Below, in pieces: positions 55,426 through 64,000 of a stretch of DNA of 64,000 bases; position 1 is the first letter of the stretch, and each line of letters starts with the position of its first letter. A model generated the notes under the pieces. It saw only the letters and a program-made list of their open reading frames with translations, had not been told where the DNA came from and ran no database searches. Position numbers and translations under genes: made by a program. Source of the DNA: Acanthochromis polyacanthus (taxonomy: Eukaryota; Chordata; Actinopteri; Pomacentridae). The stretch lies in assembly GCF_021347895.1 (NCBI RefSeq), contig NC_067113.1:2174467-2238466 (forward strand). Direction: 5' to 3'.

Positions 55426-56432
55426 TACTCGGTTTACAAAAAGGCACCCTGAATGAGACTATCTTGATATAAATATACCTCAATCTTGCTTTAAATATGT
55501 AAGATTCTTACTACAATACACATATTAACTATAGTTTTCAACTAGTTGGTTTGTTACAGCTATGCCAGCATGGGGCAGAGAAAGTCAAAAACAAATCTGT
55601 ATTTGTAAGGCACGAAGACAGCAGGAATAGGAGAGAAGGCAGGGATTGCTGTACCCTCTTCTCCTGTCTTCAACCCTGTCTAGTTGGTAGCTCTGCCCCA
55701 TTCTCCCTTACTCTCTATCTCTGGTTGTGATCGTGACCAAGTGATTGAGTGCTGATTGCAGAAGTGGCTTCAATGATTAACATGAAAAAGCCAGTTCAAG
55801 CTTCCACTCTTTGCCAGAATGCAGATTGCAGAGCTCAGGTCAACTCTCACAATCCATTTACTGAGTCAACAGCTTGTTGCTAACTTTTCTTTACTCTGCC
55901 ATCAGTTCTCTGACCTGCCTCTGCTTCCTCATGGTGCTCCAGCTCAACCAATGATTCTTTACCTGTTCCTGCCTCAATCGGCTCCAGTGCCATGGTTGTT
56001 TATGCGCTGATCTGCCTTGTGGCAGGTCTGGCTCAGTTCCACAACCAGAACAGAATATTACTCGACTGTGATTGTTGCTGACTGGCTTTTAACCTCTCGA
56101 GTCAATGGAGTGGTCATGTGCTCACTAGCTGTTAAGCTAAACTTCTGCATCTAGTTTTTAGCCTATTTCCTCAGCAGTATTTGTTGCACTTAACTCATTC
56201 TAGGCTGCATGCTTCTGTCTCTGATCACTGATCAGTCTCTGTTTCTGCTCTTCTTAGATGCCTCTTCATAGCATACACTCACATTATGTGTAGAGTGACA
56301 TCAGGTCTAGTTAGTCTAGCTACTCTTAATGAGACTTTGGCCTGTTACTCACTGGATACCTCCAGGTTCTGTCTAGTTGATGTCACAAGCCACACCATTT
56401 AAACTGTGACTAGCTCCCTTTTTACCCTTTTG
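55426..56432. other. No recognised gene
   Basis: Nothing supported. The open frame at 55,819-56,010 lacks motifs. Confidence 0.4.
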
Positions 56433-58000
56433 CAGTTTTTCTCAATTGATAAGACACTAAATTTCATTCACTGCACATAGCCACCAACTGACTGCACACA
56501 TTTCTCAAAAACAGGACTGTTGTTTGACTGCTGTCAAAATTTTGGACACTATACATGGTTTGCACACCATCTCCAAAACTCTTGCACTCTTTTTGCAAGA
56601 CACTGAACATGTTTTTTGCTCATTTGAACACACTTTTCACTCATAGCACACATTTTTCAAAAAGTGAACACTAGGAAGCAGAATTGGGACACTGTTCCAA
56701 CACTGCTGTCACAATTAAGACACAACAGGTCAAAACTGAAAACACTTTTGCCAATGAACTGCACATTATAAAACCTGCTGGGAAATTTCATTAGCTGTTC
56801 AGAATGGATGTCAGAGGAGCAAGAGATCATGTTGTAAGAAGAGGACGTGGACAACCCAGACCACGGCCAGAACCAGAACCAGAACCTGGACCTGTCCATG
56901 CACCTGGTCCACTTTTCATGGCATGTAAATGTTGTTTGTCACTTCAGTGACATGTCTATACTGGAACTATACAAGCAGTTAGAAATGTTCTGAGAATACT
57001 GTAAAAAATCTAATGCATAATTCTGCATCACAAGTGCTAGTAAAATCACAGAAAATGTACATGACTGACTTTTTTCTGTTTTATGTGCATTTGTTCCAGA
57101 GAGTTTTTCAGTTGGATTCTGATGATACACATGAATACATCTATGTGGATTAGGCTGATTTCAACCTGGCCAAGAGGAGGAGAAGAGGGAGAGGCATCAC
57201 TGGACAACGGGCTATAGTCAATGGCCCAGATCAGCATAACCCTCAACGTAACCCTCTGTGCTGCAATCTTGGAGAAATTGATTGTCATGCCGTTCTGGGC
57301 CCATAGAACACCTAGCATTTGTTGACTTTCCTAGATGGACTTGGTGAGTGCTGACTGATACGGGTGCAGCAGGGTGTTTGGCAAAAATACACAGTTTTTG
57401 GTGTTGTCTAGGGCAATGTTAATTTTCCCAGAGCACTACTGAATCTTGAATGGTTCGATATGAGCCCTCAAGTTTTGTTGCTTGTGTTTTTTCTGTCTTT
57501 TTGCCTGGCCAGAGAAAACACAGCTTGTGATGTTGATGAGGTCGTGTAGCCTGACCAGGCTGAAAGAACTGATGCAGACATGGTGTAAATATTTGCATAC
57601 TGTACTGTGTACAATACAGCGCTGGATTTTTTTTTGTCAAAAATTATTTTTATTTTGTAATGTACAGCTAAGCACTGCAGTGACCCCCTCTGATTCATTT
57701 ATAGGATACATTTGTGTTTAAGTTGTCATTTTTGAGGACTGCATTATTTTTTTAATACTTTTTGTGAAAACACAGTTCGAGAGGAGTGTGTTGTATTTAG
57801 CAGTGCAGTGTCCTACTTTTGCTTCATGTATCTTAATTTTGAAAACAAAGTTCAGATTTTGACAATAAAGTGTGCTTTTGACACAAGTGTGCAGTGCTTT
57901 GTGAATTGCGTTCAACTAAAGAAAATAGTGTGCAGTGTGTTGGGAAATGTGTTTTTTTTTTTTTTTCCAGGAACAATGTCTTATCAATTGAGAAAAACTG
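56433..58000 (+). mobile_element. IS630/Tc1-type transposon, internally deleted (1.57 kb)
   Basis: Perfect 24-base terminal inverted repeats: 56,433-56,456 begins CAGTTTTTCTCAATTGAT and 57,977-58,000 is its exact complement. TA follows the right end; TG precedes the left end and may be a changed TA. The interior keeps scraps of the transposase seen in the larger copy at 60.3-62.7 kb, so it is a deletion derivative that kept its ends. Confidence 0.8.
56805..57580 (+). pseudogene. IS630-type transposase scraps
   Basis: The N-terminus is an ATG at 56,805 (MDVRGARDHVVRRGRGQPRP). Next is HEYIYVD, then a stop, then FNLAKRRRRGRGITGQRAIV at 57,131-57,215, the region after the first catalytic Asp. 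The C-terminal LARENTACDVDEV is at about 57,501-57,545. The DNA-binding domain and the second and third catalytic regions are deleted. It is non-functional. Confidence 0.7.
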
Positions 58001-60261
58001 TAACATTACTGGTCTTGTGCTGCTCTGGAACCTGATAATTTGTCATTGGTTGCAAATATAGCCTTTATTTCAAACTGTTCTGCTTGTCGTCCAGGTTTCC
58101 CTCTGGGTTCCAAAACCAGAAACAAGGAGGAGCACAGACTGAACAATGTCATTGCCACAAGTGTTAAATTAAATATGAACTACAATAATGAAAATGAGAT
58201 TCATCACATTTCTCCTTTATTGCACTTAGATCACAACAGCATGCCTTCATTTTCAGTGATGTACCAGTTTCTTAATTAGGTTCACAAGCACCTTCGCCTT
58301 CTCTAAAAATTATGTTTAAATTTGTCTTAAAAAATACAATCCTTAACCTTTTCACTCTTTATTTTTTTGTTGTCATCATTTCATATTGAATACAGGTGTT
58401 TTTTTTCATAATCAACACATTAATTGGTATTACTGTCGTCCTTCATTTTTAATCCTCTCGTCCCCAACACTGCTCTCTTTGCCTGGTGCTGCCTAAAAAA
58501 ACATGAGAACTGAGGACAGACTGTCCATGCAAATATGCAGGGCAAACATTTTATTTACACCACTCTGAACAAATAGAGGCAAACCGCAAGGTAATAAGAA
58601 GATGTCACATACGCCTCCATGTGCTAGCAAGCTTATACACACAACTGCTTGAGATTCTGAGTGGAGAGAATTTGCACAAGTAGAATGACACCAACACAAA
58701 GCATAAACACACAAGCATTGTGGAATATGAACATATATCACACCGACACAAATACAGATGGCTGTACTTATTTTTGTAGCTTTAAAAATTTTAACAAACC
58801 TAAAATACTCCTTAAATGACCCTTCTGTTTGTGGTGGTCACAGACTGACAGCAGCTCAGCAGAGGGTGTCCAGTAATAACCACATCCAGGTATAGCTGGA
58901 CAGTCAACATATAGTTTCCCGGGAGTAAAAAAGCAAGGTTTGGTTGTAGAAAGTGAGCCCAAGAGAGTGCAGAGCGGCTATTTGTTCCCACCTCTTGTTC
59001 TCGGCACAGCTGCAAGTTTCCTTAATTCTGGCAGTTAGCACCTGGTTTAGTTCGCTCTTTTCCTCCCAGTGGTCCTTTTACATCCATGCAGAGTGTTTTA
59101 AGGCCAAATATTCATTATGAGGCAGGTATTTTAACTTTATTCATAAAAAGTTTTTCAAAATTATATCATAACTCGGTAATTTACAACCAGGCCTGTCTGG
59201 AACTCCTCAAAATGTAAAATCTTGTAAAATAAGGCACTTTGGTGAAATGCAACAGGAACATGGAGCAAAATGATATAAACATTTAAACGATGGGCAAACC
59301 TACAGGATCTCAGTGTGCAGCCAGTCATGGAAGGAAGCTAAAGTTGGGGTTGTATGCTAAAATTTTCTGGCTTTAGTCAAAAATCTCGCAAGTTGTTCAG
59401 GATGGGTATTTATTTATTTATTTATTTAAATGAGATGATGATGAGCTAAAGGCACATAAAATAGACTTAATAGGTCATTAATTTACAATATTCCGAATCT
59501 GGTCAAAACAGGATTGGACCATCATAGTGATGCTTGATATTCAGGTGTCCAAATGCATATACTACTACTTTTGAAATTATTGAGGCAAGGTACCAAAGTG
59601 GGAGTGCAGAACTGCTGCCCAACAATAAAGAATTCAGTCATAACTAAATTTAACTGCGAAAAAAACATTCAGGCATCCAGTTTTAGCATAATCTAGGCAA
59701 TTCAGTATGACAGTGAATGTACAGCACAATGTCATCTGCATATATTTCATTGGAAAGTGGTTAAACTCCATTTGAAAATATTACTGGAAATGTGAAGTTG
59801 CATATAAAATAGTTACTTCTCTGTTACTCCAAGCTCTGTCAAGATCAAAATTTACCACCCTTACTAAACCTTCAGTACATTGTGAAACTTTAAGATGCTA
59901 TAACAGACTTTTAAGATGCTATTTAAGTGTCTTTAAAATGTAGTATTCCTCTTTTATGTCATGTTTAAAGAAATTAGATTTAACTAGTATCTACCGTGGA
60001 TATCTACGTATCTGTACTTAAAACACAGATTGACACCATTTTTAGAGGGTTGCTAGCAGATTCACCGAAGAAGCTGCCAAGTACTAATGACTACTAAAGA
60101 GAGATATTGCATTTCAAAAATTTTCCAAATGTTTCTTCTTCATAGAGACCAAGGTTGCTGATGTTGGCCTTGTACTTGTACAACTGTTTCTCATAGATTT
60201 TTGGTGAATACATTAAAAATTATCTCAGAGTTAAAGGACTTCTGTGTATGATCATGGGGAA
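58001..60261. other. 2.3 kb without recognised features
   Basis: No motif, terminal repeat or LINE tail was identified. Simple (ATTT)n is near 59,409-59,428. Confidence 0.4.
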
Positions 60262-60718
60262 CAGTTTTTCTTGATTGCTAAGACACATTCCTGGAAAGCT
60301 GCTCTCCTTTTCCCTAAACTGTGAACACAAAACCCAGTTTTCAAGCTACATTCACAAAATCTCTGACTCTTCTTGCAAAACCAAACTTTCACCCCAAAAC
60401 AGTTCAATCTGTGCTCAAAACTGAACTACGCTGTCAAATCATGCTTCAAGTCAATCAAAATTAAATACTCTACTGAGTAGTCACGAAACACGACATAGAA
60501 AAAAGGAAAACACAATGCTCAGGACATGAAGCGGTAGAAATAAATGTTTATTTAGGCTAAATGCATGTTACAAAACAAAATACCTGAGCATTTGTAACAC
60601 TTGTACATAGAAAAAAGAATTTACAAAAAAACAGAATTCCTTTGCATTTACATGAAGCACCTGTACGTAAAAATAAAGCACAAAAATATACAAATGAAGT
60701 ACAAAGAAATGAAGTCCA

Positions 60719-62735
60719 TTACTCTACCACAGCATCATTTCTCCATACTGGGTCAGGCCACAGGACTTCATCTACATCACAGGCCACATTTTCTCTGGCC
60801 AGGCAATGGGGGGAAAAACCCCTGGCATGCCGTATCCATGTTTGACATGCCTCCACACCCATGTCACCACGGACCAGTTTCATGGCTTGCAGGAGATTTA
60901 CCCCGGTGTAAGGTTGGCGTTCATATACCTTCCACCGCCATGAGGAGAAGAATTCTTCAATGGGGTTCAGGAAAGGGGAGTACGGTGGAAGGCAAAGACT
61001 GATAAAACCTTGGTTCATATTGAACCAGTCTCTAACCTGGAAGCCTCTGAAAACTCACATTGTCCCAAACAACAACATAGCTGGGCTGCTCATCCTGCTG
61101 CCCTAACAGAGCATCTCGCATGTGATTGAGGAAAATGAGGAGCTGGTGAGTTGGCATGATGGTGGACAACACCATGGTTGCTGATGGTAGCACACAATGT
61201 GACATTGCCACCACGCTGCCCAGGGACACCAACAATGGCCCGCTGGCCAATCACACTACGGCCTCTCCTTCTCCTTCTGGTGAGATTAAACCCAGCTTCA
61301 TTCATGTAGATGTATTCATGGGGTCTTTCCATTGCATCCAGTTCGAAAACTCTCCGTAGAAATAAATATATATTTTTGTAAGTGATACATAAAAAGTGAT
61401 GTAGGCCAACTACAGTAAATCACTCCTTACAGTAACCAGCATTTATGTGTCTGGATATATACCAACCTATACATACTGGAATCTTTGCTCTTTGACTGTA
61501 TCAGAGTTACGTTCAATGGGCACTCTGTACAGCTGTTTTATGCGCAGTCTGTTGCGCTTGAGAACACGATCTGCAGTCGACACTGTTGATACCCTCAAAA
61601 TGCACAAAATGATCCTCTGCTGAATTTCACACGGTTTAATGGTGTTGTGCTCACGGACCATGTCAACAATTTAGGGTCTCTTGGTGTGGGGAGAACATAG
61701 ATGTCCTACCACCCCATGAGACAGTCTTTCAATTCTACAAAAAGAACATGCACTTACAAAAATACATACATGGAAGAGGCCTATAAACAGTCAGACTAAC
61801 TCTCCATTACAATACTACAGTACACTGGCACAGTGATGTACCAAAACATGTTTACTGTGGTACAGTATATAGTACAGTCATTGTACATATGTAATTGTTG
61901 TCAACACACAAATGTGACGAACATTTACATACTATAATGTCTAAAAAGGTAATTACCTGTTCTCTTCTCTAAATCTTCAGATTATGGTTGACCAACCCGG
62001 TCTCACGGGGATTCGTGAAACTGTCACGTAAGTTTTAGTTTCGGTTTCGTGCGCACCAACACGATTTCGTCATGTTTTTCGTGCCGCTCACCACGAAATG
62101 TTTTTCGCTGTGGTAATCACATCTGAAAGTGGTTTATACCGGCGGATTCATGACGATCTAAGCTGTCCATCGGCGTATACTGCTTGTGTGATCGCGTTTG
62201 CGGCCGCCGGCCGCCGGACATTCTTGAAATTCCTATGCAAATTGGTAAGTGTACCACCGGCTTATGGTTAGGTTATGGTTAGGTTATGGTTAGGATTATG
62301 GTTAGGGTTATGTTTAGGGACGATGTCATGCAAAATATAGCGTTGGATTCGCCGCGGTTTTACATTAAAAATATAATATACACATTCTTTTGAAATACGT
62401 TCTGAGTGGCACGAAAAGTCCGCCGTTTAAAATACATTGGTGTGCATTTCGTGGTGAGCGGCACGAAAAACATGACGAAATCGTGTTGGTGCGCACGAAG
62501 CCGAAACAAAAATTTACGTGACAGTTTCACGAATCCTCGTGAGATCGGGCTGGGTTGACACAGTGAATCTACTGATGTTTGGTTGCACCCTTAGTCCGGC
62601 CTCCCTCATCGTCAAACCATGGATAAGAACATGGTCAATCACGGTAGCTCTGACTTCATCAGATATTACTGTTCTTTGTCCTCGCTGACCACCTTGACCT
62701 GCTCGACCTCCTCTTACACGAACACTTCTTCTTAT
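60719..62735 (-). pseudogene. IS630-type transposase, disabled
   Basis: Order on the minus strand: RGQRTVISDEVRATVIDHVL and GLTMREAGLRVQPNISRFTV at 62,570-62,690 (helix-turn-helix region), the MITE, then AEIQ-type text and LKRNRLRIKQLYRVPIERNS at 61,500-61,570, YIYMNEAGFNLTRRRRRGRS near 61,260-61,320, YVVVWDNVSF near 61,050 (second Asp) and LPPYSPFLNPIEEFFSSWRW near 60,935-60,990 (final Glu), ending CLARENVACDVDEVLWPDP. In family members the first catalytic residue is Asp in DEAGFNL; here it is Asn. Several frame shifts also occur. Family assignment is firm, function lost. Confidence 0.8.
61992..62553. mobile_element. 562-bp long-TIR MITE in the transposase
   Basis: Arms of about 110 bases: CCAACCCGGTCTCACGG at 61,992 pairs with CTCGTGAGATCGGGCTGG ending 62,553; both arms continue through GGATTCGTGAAACTGTCACG. 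The target duplication is GTTGA (61,987-61,991 and 62,554-62,558). The core contains a segment (62,106-62,260) also found at 48,717 and a run of GGTTATGGTTA repeats. There is no open frame. Confidence 0.85.
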
Positions 62736-62759
62736 AGTGGAGTGGATAGTAGGAAAATC

Positions 62760-63519
62760 GTGCAAAATGTGATACAAGCACCAAATTTGGTATGGTGATT
62801 CACATTGGTGTACTTAACAAATCTGCCCGATTGGCCACTTGAAAATCCAAGGTGGCGGCCATTTTTCAAGATGACCGCCATATCAGCATGCTGAAATTGT
62901 GTTTTTCTCATAGAAATACATGTACTTGGCCGATTTGAGTGATCTTGGTGTCTAAATATATGTTTTTGAGGATGCTGAATTCAATTTTCCTAGTCTCAGC
63001 AGCTTTAGAGTACACATTGCGACATAAAATGGCACTTTACTTAAGAAAAAATAACAATAACGCGACACTTCCAAGTAACAACAGAACACTTTTAATCAGA
63101 AGTTCCATCAAATGAAATGAACACATTTAGCACTTGGAACATTTTAGTTCTTACATGACATAAATCTGGACGGAAGCATTAAAATAATACACTGTTAGAG
63201 AAAATAATACAAAGCTCTTAATCTCTTAATACTGTTGTAAGTAAAATGTAAATAAATAAAATTTGAGCATTTAGAAGGGCTCTTAGCTGGGAAAATAAAA
63301 CACCATCATTACAAAACACCCATAATGCACGGAAAAATGACTGTACTCTCGTGAAATCAAATCAATGCACTATGTATTGTCTTTGTTGAATAATTCTTCA
63401 CAGCCCTGTTGTAACAATGTAACAATGACGGTACATAATGTTTGCAGCTTTTTGTATGTCAAACATGTTCCAAGTGGACTGAGCTGAGTGTTCCTGTAAC
63501 ACAGCTCAGTATTTGTAGG
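62760..63519. repeat. Repeat-like DNA next to the terminal gene remnant
   Basis: The text AAGGTGGCGGCCATTTTTCA and the surrounding segment (62,770-63,030) resemble non-coding DNA that often accompanies multicopy elements. On the minus strand it lies downstream of the coding remnant at 63,527. This is inference; no boundary was found. Confidence 0.35.
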
Positions 63520-63526
63520 CCTACTT

Positions 63527-64000
63527 CTACTGCTCACACACACAGGTTGCAATTGGTGGAAGGGTCGTCCAACAAATCTCCCAAGTCTCTCCTTTCAGGG
63601 TCCAGCCCCAGTCGGCAGGACTGCTGGTCTCTGGGTTGGAGAGAGTTGCCTGTCCCCAGATGATCCCAGCCTGGTAGGCAGCACGCTTGGCATGCTCCTT
63701 GAGAGCAGCACTTGATGGTGGAATTGCATCATATGATCTCTGCTTGCGTGCAAAGAGATCCAACCTTGCCTCGTCCACACCCATCGATGCACTAGATCTG
63801 TCGTACATGAGGACAACAAAGTTCTCCAGCTTCTGCAGGTCATCATCAGAAACCTCTGTTGGGCAGTGGCTAAGTTTTGTGAAGGTTTCAGAAACGTCAT
63901 CGCAAACATCCCATGTCAGCCATGCAGATTTCTTTTCTTACCTATGGAAAGCAGAAACGACGTCACAGCCGGTGAAAGCATGGAAGTATAGGATCCCACT
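63527..64000 (-). pseudogene. Multicopy uncharacterised gene, partial
   Basis: The minus-strand frame enters from the window edge with YFHAFTGCDVVSAFH, then a TAA near 63,941, then KKSAWLTWDVCDDVSETFTK, FVVLMYDRSSA, VDEARLDLFARKQRSYDAI, PPSSAALKEHAKRAAYQAG, and WGWTLKGETWEICWTTLPPI, stopping after CVCEQ at 63,527. I know this pattern as an uncharacterised family with many copies in fish and invertebrates, usually followed by a Cys-rich tail that is missing here. The function is unknown. Copy number suggests a mobile origin (inference). The gene continues beyond the window. Confidence 0.55.

Larger units (their letters stand above)
60262..62735 (-). mobile_element. IS630/Tc1-type transposon, larger copy, interrupted
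   Basis: The left terminus CAGTTTTTCTTGATTGCT at 60,262 matches the ends of the element at 56,433. The transposase is read on the minus strand. The opposite terminus is missing: similarity stops near 62,735, where another repeat begins. A 562-bp MITE lies within it at 61,992-62,553. Confidence 0.75.

Overview
This window reads as teleost fish nuclear DNA. Evidence: L2/Rex-type and RTE-type LINE tails, a PIF/Harbinger transposase with its Myb/SANT-like partner, an IS630/Tc1-type transposase with its own inverted repeats, several Ty3/Gypsy-type solo LTRs, a tRNA-like SINE, long (TG)n, (TATC)n and (TA)n microsatellites, and remnants of multicopy fish gene families. I found no intact host protein-coding gene, no rRNA or tRNA gene and no CRISPR array. 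Nearly every long open frame lies in a mobile element, a decayed multicopy gene or a microsatellite. Family names come from recognising motifs by eye; no database search was run.

Layout. 1-8,000: a truncated LINE, microsatellites, small inverted-repeat elements and a GTCCCCACAA-type repeat. 8,017-16,812: apparently one PIF/Harbinger element (transposase on +, Myb/SANT-like gene on -) split by three later insertions: a 3.0-kb long-TIR transposon (copy A), a LINE that itself holds a solo LTR, and a small unit carrying the first exon of a RecQ-like helicase. 17,000-21,400: LTR pieces, two foldback elements and a solo LTR with a perfect target duplication. 21,400-29,300: two multicopy fish gene families in tandem, one resembling SAMD3-like genes and one with a C2H2-like finger, both disabled and invaded by a second RecQ exon-1 unit and a nearly complete LINE. 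29,450-32,250: no recognisable feature.

32,455-38,668: copy B of the long-TIR transposon in opposite orientation, carrying a palindromic MITE and a single-LTR Ty3/Gypsy element whose gag has a SCAN-like segment and whose pol runs protease then integrase with no RT between them, the Gmr1 gene order. 38,668-47,100: LINE fragments, a solo LTR with target duplication, a second GTCCCCACAA repeat and an LTR-like promoter region. 48,400-50,350: a block shared with 62.1 kb, a 503-bp foldback element and a solo LTR. 51,590-52,830: hAT/ZMYM-like remnants. 55,110: a SINE. 56,433-58,000 and 60,262-62,735: two IS630/Tc1-type transposons, the second with a 562-bp long-TIR MITE inserted in its transposase. 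62,760-64,000: a disabled copy of another multicopy uncharacterised family.

Taken together this is a nested transposon graveyard in intergenic or intronic DNA. The elements do not form a pathway; their interest is in insertion order, captured host exons and repeat architecture. Points most worth checking: the two RecQ exon-1 units, the tandem-repeat long-TIR transposon, the Gmr1-like element, and the paired SAMD3-like/C2H2-like families.
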